Below, one piece after another: positions 35,728 to 43,987 of a stretch of DNA of 64,000 nucleotides. The notes under the pieces are model-generated. The model was not told the origin of the DNA, did not search any database, and saw nothing but the letters and a program-made list of their open reading frames with translations. Each line of letters begins with the position of its first letter. Position 1 is the first letter of the stretch. Both the position numbers and the translations under genes were made by a program. The DNA is from Candidatus Calescibacterium sp. (GTDB taxonomy: Bacteria > Calescibacteriota > Calescibacteriia > Calescibacteriales > Calescibacteriaceae). The DNA lies in the NCBI GenBank assembly GCA_025060505.1, contig JANXBU010000007.1:47856-111855 (forward strand). The letters run 5' to 3'.

Positions 35728-36837
35728 GTGATAGAAATAAATGAAGTAAGAAACATCTATGACCTTTACAAATTTATAGACTTTGAAATCAAGCTCAAAT
35801 CAAAAGATAAGAATTTCATTGCACCTTTAATTATTGAAAGGTTTCTGTATATAAAAAAGAATCCATTTTTTGAACATGGGAAGGCAAAGTTTTTTTTAGC
35901 TAAAAAAGGTAAAGAAGTTGTCGGAAGAATATCAGCGCATGTAGATTATCTGCAGTTAGAAAGGGGAAGGATTGGATTTTTTGGTTTTTTTGACTTTATT
36001 GATTCAAAGGATGTTGCGCAGGTGCTTCTGAAAACTGCGGAAGATTTTGCAAGATCTGAAGGATTGGAAAAAATAAGGGGTCCTTTTTCTTTCAATATAA
36101 ATGGAGAGTGCGGAGTTCTTGTTGAAGGATTTGATTTTCCACCATACATAATGATGACTCATAATCCAAAATACTATGATGATATAATAAAATCTTGTGG
36201 ATTTCAAAAAGTCAAAGATCTTTTTGCTTGGAGAGTGACGAAGAAAATAACAGATCAGAAAGCATCTTCATTGCTCAGATCAATATGGAAGAGTTCTCAA
36301 GAACGTTTCAAGGTTGTGGAAATAACAAAAGAAAACCTGCGTCAATCTGTGAAGGAAGCAATTGAAATATTTAACGATGCGTGGAGTGATAACTGGGGTT
36401 TTGTTCCAATAACGGAAAAGGAGGGAGAAAATCTGGCAGATTCTCTGAAATTAGTTCTTGATCCAAAAATAGCTTTCTTTGCTCAGGCGGATGGTAAAAA
36501 TCAGGCAGTTTGTATAGCTGTTCCAAACATAAACGAAGCATTGAAAAATCTTTCCGGAGGCAAGAGATTATATGACTACATAAAACTCTTTTTGAGATTG
36601 AGAAAGATAAGATCAATAAGGGTTATGATTTTGGGAGTAAGAAAATCTGCAAGATCGAAATATCCTTATCTTCCGTTTTTTCTTGTGGGGGAGGTTATAA
36701 AAAGGGGTGCAGAAAGAGGTTATCAAGAAGCAGAGATGTCCTGGACATTAGAGGACAATGAGAGAATAAACAAAATAATACATATCACAGGAGCAGAAAG
36801 GTATAAAGTATATAGGATTTATGAGAAGGAATTATGA
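35728..36837 (+). CDS. GNAT-like protein of the YghO/uncharacterised N-acyltransferase group
   Basis: A 369-residue soluble protein starting at GTG. It matches a widespread uncharacterised group of about 370-390 residues: an early block IAPLIIERFLYIKKNPFFEHGKAKFFLAKK, then VGRISAHVDYLQLERGRIGFFGFFDF, the signature FNINGECGVLVEGFDFPPYIMMTHNPKYYDDII and a C-terminal half with ILGVRKSARSKYPYLPFF and AEMSWTLEDNERINKII. The group is predicted to be double GNAT-fold acyltransferases; no substrate is known. It follows the MCE gene by 84 nt on the same strand. Confidence 0.72.
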   Translation: MIEINEVRNIYDLYKFIDFEIKLKSKDKNFIAPLIIERFLYIKKNPFFEHGKAKFFLAKKGKEVVGRISAHVDYLQLERGRIGFFGFFDFIDSKDVAQVLLKTAEDFARSEGLEKIRGPFSFNINGECGVLVEGFDFPPYIMMTHNPKYYDDIIKSCGFQKVKDLFAWRVTKKITDQKASSLLRSIWKSSQERFKVVEITKENLRQSVKEAIEIFNDAWSDNWGFVPITEKEGENLADSLKLVLDPKIAFFAQADGKNQAVCIAVPNINEALKNLSGGKRLYDYIKLFLRLRKIRSIRVMILGVRKSARSKYPYLPFFLVGEVIKRGAERGYQEAEMSWTLEDNERINKIIHITGAERYKVYRIYEKEL

Positions 36838-36905
36838 ATTTGCTACAATTTGCAGATATTTTCAAGTAATGTAAAGGGATTGAAAACTGAGACTTTATAT
36901 ATTTT

Positions 36906-37277
36906 TCAATCTTTTCTTTCTGGGTCGATTAATTTCTTGTTCTGAAAATCTATTTTCAGATGACGCCCACACTTGAAACATCTTATATAATCTCTTACGT
37001 TTGTGAAAAATAACTTCTTCCCGCAGTTTGGACAAACCGAAACGAAATATTGAGAATAAATATACACAACAGCAACGAACGCAACAGCTATGAAAACTAA
37101 AACAGATATCCCTAAAACATTTGATTTTATTGGAGAAAAAACAAGCGGGGAAGCAGCTGTCCATATTAAAAAGAAAAAATATGTAGAAAGGAGCAATGTC
37201 AGCACGCCAATTTTTAGAAACTTTACTCCAGATTCTTTTGAAAAAGCTGATTCTTTCCCCTTGCTGTACTCAAACAT
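36906..37277 (-). CDS. Small two-helix membrane protein with C-terminal zinc ribbon
   Basis: A 123-residue protein with two hydrophobic helices (about residues 21-46 and 53-77) and a short cytoplasmic tail with two cysteine pairs, CPNCG and CFKCG, spaced 17 residues apart. This is a zinc-ribbon pattern. No known family. It lies after the mreBCD genes on the same strand. TATGTA ends 8 nt before the ATG, suggesting its own leaderless transcript. It is convergent with the GNAT-like gene. Confidence 0.6.
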   Translation of the reverse strand: MFEYSKGKESAFSKESGVKFLKIGVLTLLLSTYFFFLIWTAASPLVFSPIKSNVLGISVLVFIAVAFVAVVYIYSQYFVSVCPNCGKKLFFTNVRDYIRCFKCGRHLKIDFQNKKLIDPERKD

Positions 37278-37348
37278 ACCTTATATACATAAAATTCTTA
37301 ACAAATAAAACTTTAAATACAAGATTGTATTGTGTTGTTTATTGAGAC

Positions 37349-37855
37349 TTACTCTGTCCAGAACACAAACTTATCTCTTCTTTCAGATTTAACGAAAGGG
37401 AATACAACTGCTGAAAAAACAAAGGTTAATCCAACTTTGAGCAGAACACACAAAATATCTTCGGCTATGCTTACTTCTCCGATATTTTTTAGAGGAAAGT
37501 TCAGTAATATCCAAGCCACCGATAGAATAAGGGTTATTTTCAGAACGCTTCCGAATTCAGATTTGAATAAAGAAGGGAAAAGAGAAACAAAAAGAGCAAG
37601 AGCTATTATTGAGAATGAGAAAAGGAATTCACCACCGAAAAAGGTTCTCAGAATCGCTATAATTCCGGCTATAAGTATCATTCCATAGCTTTTGGATCTG
37701 TCAGATGAAATCCAGTAGGCCAATATCGTGATAAATATGTCTGGAAAGAAACATAAGTATCCCCAAACAGAGTATGGAAAAGCGATTAGAAATACAAAAA
37801 ATGAAACGAACAGAAGCTTGACTCTATCTATTTCAGATCTTTCTTTATGATACAT
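37349..37855 (-). CDS. mreD: Rod shape-determining protein MreD (probable)
   Basis: A 168-residue protein with five or six hydrophobic segments and little else, matching MreD in size and topology. MreD proteins are poorly conserved, so the call relies mainly on the position right after mreC in the mreB-mreC-mreD order (34 nt gap). It would be the membrane partner of MreC in the elongasome that places cell-wall synthesis along the rod. Confidence 0.72.
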   Translation of the reverse strand: MYHKERSEIDRVKLLFVSFFVFLIAFPYSVWGYLCFFPDIFITILAYWISSDRSKSYGMILIAGIIAILRTFFGGEFLFSFSIIALALFVSLFPSLFKSEFGSVLKITLILSVAWILLNFPLKNIGEVSIAEDILCVLLKVGLTFVFSAVVFPFVKSERRDKFVFWTE

Positions 37856-37889
37856 TTATATCTCAGAAAGTATTGTATTTTTCAAAAAA

Positions 37890-38618
37890 CTAATTTTGGT
37901 TTTCTGCTTCTATTTCTTTGATGTTTGTCACATACACAGCTCCTGAGAGGTCAGATAAAGCTATTATTTTTTTGTCTTTTGATACATAGGCTACTGGTAT
38001 ACCGAATGGTGAATTGTTTTTGCTGCCAGCTGTTACCAGAAGTGTATTGGGAGGAACTTTCTCAAAATCAATTCCTCCATATGTTGCAAATATTTTCATT
38101 TTTCCTGATGGATCTCCCTGTAGTATCGCTCTGAAGCCAAGTCCCAAAAATATCACATCAACATAGAACATCTGAGAAAATACTGTAATAACTTCGCTTG
38201 TATCTAAACCTACATCTACAACTCTGCCAATTACAAATCCATCTTTAAGAACAAAAGAATATTTTTCAATTCCGTCTTTTTGACCAAGTGATACGAAGAA
38301 TTTCTGTGGGAAGCTATCTTGCGGTATCATTGAGATCTTTCCTATGTTTATATCAACTTTCTGATTGACTATTTTTATAGTGTTTATGGTGCTTTTAATT
38401 TGCTCGAGTAAGAAGGAATTTTGGAATTCAAAGCTTGTTTGTAAAGTTTCTTTTGATTTAATTAGCTGTTTTTGAAGGTCCTGTCCGCACAGATCCTGAT
38501 GGCTTGTATAAAGTGATTGAATCTTTTCCATCCCGGGAATTTTGATAAAGAGATTAGCTTCATATATTATGTAGCAAAGTGCTACAAGTGCGGCGGAGAT
38601 AATTATTCTTAGAATCAT
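37890..38618 (-). CDS. mreC: Rod shape-determining protein MreC
   Basis: A 242-residue protein with an N-terminal membrane anchor (residues 3-22), a helical coiled-coil stretch to about 105 and a beta-rich C-terminal domain with QKFFVSLGQKDGIEKYSFVLKDGFVIGRVVDVGLDTSEVITV, followed by IDFEKVPPNTLLVTAGSKNNSPFGIPVAYV, the MreC core pattern. It links MreB filaments inside the cell to wall enzymes outside. Its ATG overlaps the mreB stop codon (ATGA), so the two are translationally coupled. Confidence 0.88.
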   Translation of the reverse strand: MILRIIISAALVALCYIIYEANLFIKIPGMEKIQSLYTSHQDLCGQDLQKQLIKSKETLQTSFEFQNSFLLEQIKSTINTIKIVNQKVDINIGKISMIPQDSFPQKFFVSLGQKDGIEKYSFVLKDGFVIGRVVDVGLDTSEVITVFSQMFYVDVIFLGLGFRAILQGDPSGKMKIFATYGGIDFEKVPPNTLLVTAGSKNNSPFGIPVAYVSKDKKIIALSDLSGAVYVTNIKEIEAENQN

Positions 38619-39664
38619 CTAGCAGATGCATTGACTCTGGCGAGCAATCTTATATCCTCAAGAACTTTTGCGCAACCTTTGACGACCCCGAGTAAAGCAT
38701 CTTCTGATATATGTGCTTTTATGCCAGTTTCCCGTTCAACGAGGATCCCAAGCCCTCTGAGTAAGGATCCTCCACCCGAGAAGAATATTCCCTTTTCATA
38801 TATATCAGCAGATAATTCTGGTGGAGTTTTTTCCAGTGTCATCTTTATTGCGGAGATAACAGCTCTAACTTGTTCCGCACAAGCTTCGACTACATCTTTC
38901 TGGGTGACTATTATGTTTCTTGGAATTCCGGTTACCGCATCTCTTCCGAAGACTTCCATTGATTTTTCAGGTTCTATTTCAATTGCAGCTCCTATGTTTA
39001 TTTTTATTTGTTCTGCGGTTCGTTCTCCGATGTGTAGACTATATTTTCTCCTTATGTAATTTACTATTGCTTCATCGAATTCATCTCCTGCTACTTTCAG
39101 AGATGTGGAGCATACAATTCCGGCCATGGATATAACAGCCACTTCTGTTGTTCCGCCACCAATATCAACTATCATGTTCCCGATAGGTTGATCTACGGGG
39201 AGTCCAACTCCAATTGCTGCTGCCATGGGTTCTTCTATCAGAAAAACATCAGCGGCTCCAGCGAGTTCTGCTGCTTCTATAACAGCTCTTTTTTCAACAG
39301 GAGTTATTAAGGAGGGAACTCCGATAACAACACGTGGTCTGAAAAATCTGTTGCCTCCTTCCATTGCTTTTTTGATAAAATAAGAAAGCATGGCTTCGGC
39401 AACTTCAAAGTCTGCTATAACTCCGTCTCGCAGGGGTCTTATTGCTTTTACATCTGCTGGAGTTCTTCCAAGCATTTTTTTTGCTTCGTTTCCAACTGCG
39501 ACTACGTTCTTGACACCTTTGTATTCCATCACGGCAACAACAGAGGGCTCGTTTATTATGAGACCTTTTTTGGAGTGCCAAACCAGAGTATTAGCTGTTC
39601 CAAGATCTATCGCTAAGTCTCCGCTTGCTCTGAATATCCTTGAGAGAAAATTGAAGAGCTTCAC
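38615..39664 (-). CDS. mreB: Rod shape-determining protein MreB
   Basis: Actin-like ATPase that forms membrane filaments directing lateral wall growth. Phosphate-binding loop LAIDLGTANTLVW at the N-terminus, then VIGVPSLITPVEKRAVIEAAELAGA, IVDIGGGTTEVAVISM and FFSGGGSLLRGL. The frame is open upstream into tRNA-Thr, so the longer ORF is not real. The GTG at 39664 gives the usual family N-terminus and lies only 9 nt after the tRNA-Thr discriminator base. No separate promoter is visible between tRNA and gene, so mreB mRNA may be made by 3' processing of the tRNA. The 349 residues are normal. Confidence 0.95.
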   Translation of the reverse strand: MKLFNFLSRIFRASGDLAIDLGTANTLVWHSKKGLIINEPSVVAVMEYKGVKNVVAVGNEAKKMLGRTPADVKAIRPLRDGVIADFEVAEAMLSYFIKKAMEGGNRFFRPRVVIGVPSLITPVEKRAVIEAAELAGAADVFLIEEPMAAAIGVGLPVDQPIGNMIVDIGGGTTEVAVISMAGIVCSTSLKVAGDEFDEAIVNYIRRKYSLHIGERTAEQIKINIGAAIEIEPEKSMEVFGRDAVTGIPRNIIVTQKDVVEACAEQVRAVISAIKMTLEKTPPELSADIYEKGIFFSGGGSLLRGLGILVERETGIKAHISEDALLGVVKGCAKVLEDIRLLARVNASAR

Positions 39665-39673
39665 TTCACAAAG

Positions 39674-39745
39674 AGCCCATGAGGGGACTTGAACCCCTGA
39701 CCTCCTCCTTACCAAGGAGACGCTCTACCCCTGAGCTACATGGGC
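39674..39745 (-). tRNA. tRNA-Thr(GGT)
   Basis: Minus-strand cloverleaf: acceptor stem GCCCATG paired with CATGGGC, D arm GCTC/GAGC, anticodon loop TTGGTAA with anticodon GGT, and T arm AGGGG/CCCCT with TTCAAGT. The discriminator is T at 39674. The CCA end is not encoded (next bases are CTT). It is 2 nt downstream of tRNA-Gly and directly upstream of mreB. Confidence 0.95.
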
Positions 39746-39747
39746 AA

Positions 39748-39822
<75 letters not shown>

Positions 39823-39970
39823 AATACAACAAAGTAAAAATAACAAACGAATAAACAGAAATACAAAATTACAAAAATTCCCGAAACCTTCTGCGAAATA
39901 ATCTATGCACAAAGACTTAATTTCGCACAAAAATTTTCCAATTTATCAAAAAAATAAAATAACAGACAAA

Positions 39971-39976
39971 TTTAAA
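39971..39976 (+). promoter_or_regulatory. -10-like element for leaderless MaoC-like gene
   Basis: TTTAAA ends 7 nt before ATG 39984. No Shine-Dalgarno sequence is present; the hexamer is a weak -10 match. Confidence 0.35.
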
Positions 39977-39983
39977 ACTCTAT

Positions 39984-40322
39984 ATGTTCAAGGTAGGTTT
40001 AAAACAACTTGTAATGTATGCGGGAGCTTCGGGAGATCTAAACCCTATACACTACGATTTTGAGATAGCTAAAAACTCCGGATTCCCAAAACCAATAGTC
40101 CACGGAATGCTTTCCGCGGCTTTATGCGTTGGTCAAGCAATATCAAAACTCAAAATAGACCCAACAAAGATTAAAAAAGTGAAAGCAAAGTTCGTAAAGC
40201 CTGTTATTATGGATGAAAATATAGATTTTAAAATTTCAAGCGACGAACATAATGTGAAATTATATCTCTTGAAGGAAAACGGAGAGGTTGCTTGTGAATG
40301 CGAGATAACAAAAGCAGATTGA
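39984..40322 (+). CDS. MaoC-like hotdog dehydratase, HadB type
   Basis: A 112-residue single hotdog-fold hydratase/dehydratase. The hydratase motif is YAGASGDLNPIHYDFEIAKNSGFPKPIVHGMLSAALC, with the catalytic Asp and His of the R-specific hydratase family in D-x-N-P-I-H. It resembles the HadB subunit of (3R)-hydroxyacyl-ACP dehydratases, which normally pairs with a second hotdog subunit; no HadA-like partner is adjacent. It may act in fatty-acid synthesis. The following nucleoside hydrolase gene starts 8 nt after its stop. Confidence 0.85.
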   Translation: MFKVGLKQLVMYAGASGDLNPIHYDFEIAKNSGFPKPIVHGMLSAALCVGQAISKLKIDPTKIKKVKAKFVKPVIMDENIDFKISSDEHNVKLYLLKENGEVACECEITKAD

Positions 40323-40330
40323 GTGAAGGT

Positions 40331-41245
40331 ATGAATAAAAAAGTTTTGATCTTTGATTGCGATCCGGGCATAGATGACGCAATTGCTTTGGCTTTCTTTT
40401 CCGGAGTAATAAAACAGAACAAAAATAACTACGATGAATATTACATTATATCAACATGGGGAAATGTACCTCTTGAAAAAACTCTGAAAAACTCAATAAT
40501 ATGTAAAAAGATTTTCGATATACCTGTGCAAATAGTGAGAGGAAAAGATAAATCAATCAGAGGTGATGTGATATTCGCTGAAAAAGTACACGGAAAAGAT
40601 GGACTCGGTGGATATTCTGAAAAATATTTTGAAATTGCAAAGGAAGAAAAAATAACCGACCTCAAGTTTTTTTTGGATAATCTTGAAAACCAAAGTTCAG
40701 AGATAGAAATAATAGCTACCGGGCCGCTTTCTTCAACATATGATATACTTTCAAGAAAGAGGCTAAGGGAAAGAATTCAGAAGGTTGTATGGATGGGTGG
40801 AGCTTTCTTTGAAGACGGAAATATAACCCCTTATGCTGAATTTAATTCATACTGCGATCCAGAAGGAGTTGAAATTTTAATTGAATTCGCAAAAGAGAAA
40901 AAATGTGTGTATTTTGTCCCGCTTGATTCCACGAAAAAAACTCAGATAAAAAGAGATGATTTTCTGCATATTCTGGAAACAGTCAAAAACAAAAAGGTCA
41001 GAGAGTTTATTTCAGATATAACAGAAAATGCAAAGGTACTTATTCTGCACGATCCCCTTGCAGTTTTTGCTTTTTTCTTTCCGGATTTGGTAAAAACTTT
41101 TACTTCTTATGCAGAAGTTGACAAAAAAGCTTTTAGAGGCAGAATATACTCTATAATAAGTCCAAATCAGTATCTGGAAGTTGTATATGATTTTGATAGG
41201 GAAAACTTTTTTAGGTCTTTAGTATCTAGTTTGAACAGTATTTAG
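40331..41245 (+). CDS. Inosine/uridine-preferring nucleoside hydrolase family protein
   Basis: Splits the N-glycosidic bond of ribonucleosides for base salvage. The Ca-binding N-terminus is LIFDCDPGIDDAIAL. Other blocks are ATGPLSSTYDIL and VVWMGGAFFEDGNITPYAEFNSYCDPEGVEIL, including the family's N-x-x-x-D-P-x-A region, and a C-terminal HDPLAVFAF for the last metal ligand. The 304 residues are normal. I choose ATG 40331 over an in-frame ATG at 40298 that would overlap the MaoC-like gene, because it gives the usual family start. Confidence 0.88.
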   Translation: MNKKVLIFDCDPGIDDAIALAFFSGVIKQNKNNYDEYYIISTWGNVPLEKTLKNSIICKKIFDIPVQIVRGKDKSIRGDVIFAEKVHGKDGLGGYSEKYFEIAKEEKITDLKFFLDNLENQSSEIEIIATGPLSSTYDILSRKRLRERIQKVVWMGGAFFEDGNITPYAEFNSYCDPEGVEILIEFAKEKKCVYFVPLDSTKKTQIKRDDFLHILETVKNKKVREFISDITENAKVLILHDPLAVFAFFFPDLVKTFTSYAEVDKKAFRGRIYSIISPNQYLEVVYDFDRENFFRSLVSSLNSI

Positions 41246-41426
41246 TCAATTGTTTTAAAACTACATCTCAGTTATGATGAAAACTGCCAGAAGAGAGTTT
41301 GGAAACTTCTTGACAATTTTGTTATATGAATTTTTGGCAGAGCACTTGAACAGTATAGCATACGATATGCAACATAGTATGTTCAGTATATACTAGGTTT
41401 CAGTTTGTTTTGGGAGTTTTGAATTT

Positions 41427-43886
41427 TTATTTCCCTTTTACGAAGGGATTTTGGACTCCCTGAACTAGTTGTTGCGAGATTGCTTGGAAGAAAGTCATAA
41501 TGTTTCTTGTATATGCAATCAGCTGGTTTGCTCTTGCCCATCTTTCATACAGGAAGGCTCTATAAGATTCGATCTCTTCTTCGATTTTTGCTAATTTCTG
41601 GTCAATACCGGTGAGTTCAGATTCGATTCTATCTTTTGAAGCACCTATTGCTCCCTTTGAAGATATGAGTTCTCCTATCTCTCTTCTCATGTGCTCACCG
41701 AAACCGAGTTTTGCGGATTCTTTGTTCTCCTCTCGCTTGAGTATACCTAAGAATTGTAGAAGATTCGGATCTCCACCCCAAGCAGTTGGATCTGTTTTGA
41801 CACCTCCTATTTCTATGTAATACTTCGCTCCTTCTTGCTTCACACTTGCTATGTTTGAACCTGCTGCTGTGTTTATTTTGTTGACAATTGCTGTAAGAGA
41901 ATCGGTTGATATATCTATTCCTGTAACTGTTACACTTCCTCCGCTATCAAGGGGAATAACTAGATTCCCAGATATGTTGTTTGCAGTATCCTGAGTTGAT
42001 GTATCGCTGTCGACTGAATTTCTTGCAACCGCTGTATCTGAGAAGAACATATCTGTTCTTACAGTTGTTGTGTTTATTTGGTTTTTTATCTTGAAATTGG
42101 TTGAGGATGCTAAACCAAGTGAAGTGAGCAAGTTCCCGCTTACCTCAGCAATAGAAGGAAGTCCACCAGAGATTTTCTCAATAACGAGTTTTTTATTTGC
42201 GCCAACGTTTTTTACATAAGCTCTAACAGAATCAAGAGCGGAGCTTATCTTCAATGCGATGTCTTTCAGATTATCGGTTGGATTTATTAAAATGCTTTTA
42301 CCTTCAACGAGAATTTCTCCAGAAAGTCCAAGAGGTGTAGTATCAGATGAAAACGCGTTACTTACAAACTTTTCTGATACAGCTGATGTCAAAGCTCTTA
42401 CTGTGGTTTCAAAATCTGTCTGGAGAGCTTCTGATAACTTTGCTTGATTTAGTGAAAGTTTTCCTTCTCTGTCTATTGAGAACCCAAGATCTTGTATTGA
42501 TATAACTCTGACAGAGCCATCTGGTTGTCCAACTTCTACCAATCCAGAAAATGCTCTTCTCATCGCAGATTTTGTGGCAGATATGGAAAAGTCAGCTGAA
42601 AGTGGTCCGGCTTTTCCTGTTTTCTCGTTGAATTTGACTTGCTGATTTATGAAATCTATGAGTTTATTCCAAGCCTCAACAAAATCGTTGAAGTATTTTG
42701 TTATTCTTGTAGTATCTCTTGTTATTGAGACTTGTATAGTGTCAGTAGAAGCTTTCAAAGCATTGAAAGTTATACCTGAGATACCGGTTTCCTCTGGGGT
42801 AAAAGAGTTATCTTGTGATGTAAAAGTTGTTCCGTCAACAGATATCTGAGCATTTTGTCCAGCATTAACGACATTTTGAAAGTTTCTTGAAAGAACCCCG
42901 AGTGTTTTTAGAACTGTTGTAGCGTTATCGTCAAACGTAGATGCGTTTATTTTTAATCTGTAAACATTTCCCTCCTGAATAATCTCGGCTGCTGTAGACG
43001 AACCAAGAGCTGTATCTATTGCGTTTTCTATATCTTGCAGTGTCATTGTGTTCAGGTCTATGTTAACAGGGGTTCCATTTATGAGTACTGTTCCAGACGG
43101 AGCAGATCCGGGAGTAAAACCTATCAGTTTTCCAACCTCGTTTCCTGTTCCGTCCTTTTTGGTAAAGGCATCTGATAGAGCTGATGTTCCGGATGGTGTT
43201 TTTATTATATCTGGGCCAGCAGAGAAGAAGCCAAGTTGTTGTAGAGCGTTTCCAGAGGAGTCTACAAGTGTTATGTATTCTTTGTTTGTTCCGGTTTTTG
43301 ATGCTGAAATTACAAGCTGAACTCCGCTACCAACATTTTGTATGTATGCACTTAACCCTGTTCCAAGCTCATTGATTTTATCTCTAAGTTGTTTTAGTGT
43401 CCAGTTGGGATCTACTGTAAGAACCTTTGCATTTGCGGTATCAGTTCCTTTTATAACTATTCTTGAACCTGATGTAACACCGAGAGAGCTTAATGTAATA
43501 TTGGAATTTGCAAATGTGTTTGATCCAACTTTCCATGCTTGCGCTACCTGATTGACCTGAACATCAAAGTCCCCCTGAACAGCTTCGGAGCTCGTAGAAA
43601 CAGATAATATGTTTTTTGGATCTTCCGATCCAGTCATGTTTCTTAAATTGGGTGCAAAGACCCTATAGGATAAAGCAGAGCCTATTGCCTGAGATGTCGA
43701 AAGAAAATCAAGAGCAAGTTTTCTCAAAGTGGATATAGCATCTGATCTATCTTGAATTAAGCTCTTTCTTTCTTGAATAGGTTGAGTTAAAATCTTTCTT
43801 CTGAGTTCAACAAGGTTTTCTACTATGTCCGAAACATTAAATGGAGAAAGTATGTTTGGCATGAATACGTTTCCGAGTTCTGCCAT
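41427..43886 (-). CDS. fliD: Flagellar filament cap protein FliD, long form
   Basis: Caps the growing flagellar filament and helps flagellin fold. The N-terminal FliD domain has SPFNVSDIVENLVELRRKILTQPIQERKSLIQDRSDAISTLRKLA. The C-terminal domain ends with helical KDRIESELTGIDQKLAKIEEEIESYRAFLYERWARANQLI. At 819 residues it is much longer than the usual 450-670. The middle holds about four copies of a hook-IN-like unit (WTLKQLRDKINELG; LQDIENAIDTA; LKDIALKISSA; LTAIVNKINTA), each followed by a short beta pair. The start has a perfect AAGGAGGT 10 nt upstream. It is the only flagellar gene in the window. Confidence 0.9.
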   Translation of the reverse strand: MAELGNVFMPNILSPFNVSDIVENLVELRRKILTQPIQERKSLIQDRSDAISTLRKLALDFLSTSQAIGSALSYRVFAPNLRNMTGSEDPKNILSVSTSSEAVQGDFDVQVNQVAQAWKVGSNTFANSNITLSSLGVTSGSRIVIKGTDTANAKVLTVDPNWTLKQLRDKINELGTGLSAYIQNVGSGVQLVISASKTGTNKEYITLVDSSGNALQQLGFFSAGPDIIKTPSGTSALSDAFTKKDGTGNEVGKLIGFTPGSAPSGTVLINGTPVNIDLNTMTLQDIENAIDTALGSSTAAEIIQEGNVYRLKINASTFDDNATTVLKTLGVLSRNFQNVVNAGQNAQISVDGTTFTSQDNSFTPEETGISGITFNALKASTDTIQVSITRDTTRITKYFNDFVEAWNKLIDFINQQVKFNEKTGKAGPLSADFSISATKSAMRRAFSGLVEVGQPDGSVRVISIQDLGFSIDREGKLSLNQAKLSEALQTDFETTVRALTSAVSEKFVSNAFSSDTTPLGLSGEILVEGKSILINPTDNLKDIALKISSALDSVRAYVKNVGANKKLVIEKISGGLPSIAEVSGNLLTSLGLASSTNFKIKNQINTTTVRTDMFFSDTAVARNSVDSDTSTQDTANNISGNLVIPLDSGGSVTVTGIDISTDSLTAIVNKINTAAGSNIASVKQEGAKYYIEIGGVKTDPTAWGGDPNLLQFLGILKREENKESAKLGFGEHMRREIGELISSKGAIGASKDRIESELTGIDQKLAKIEEEIESYRAFLYERWARANQLIAYTRNIMTFFQAISQQLVQGVQNPFVKGK

Positions 43887-43896
43887 AGATTTTGTT

Positions 43897-43904
43897 ACCT
43901 CCTT
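43897..43904 (-). promoter_or_regulatory. Strong Shine-Dalgarno sequence of fliD
   Basis: On the minus strand AAGGAGGT lies 10 nt before ATG 43886. The gene appears to stand alone, so this is a leadered transcript in contrast to many neighbours. Confidence 0.85.
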
Positions 43905-43987
43905 GCTTCTCTGAAATAAACCTTACATTATATATTAATAACTTATCGGATTAAATAGAAAGAAGTTTATAGATTTTTTACCTTTCT

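Noticed and set aside
39665-39715. Longer mreB frame starting inside tRNA-Thr
   Set aside because: The extra residues are tRNA-Thr sequence read as protein; the GTG at 39664 gives the normal MreB N-terminus.
41335-41398. Palindromic GCATACGATATGC and repeated AGTAT/TTCAGTAT motifs as a terminator or attachment site
   Set aside because: The stem is only 5 bp, AT-rich and lacks a T-run, and no matching site was seen elsewhere except a faint similarity near 46085.
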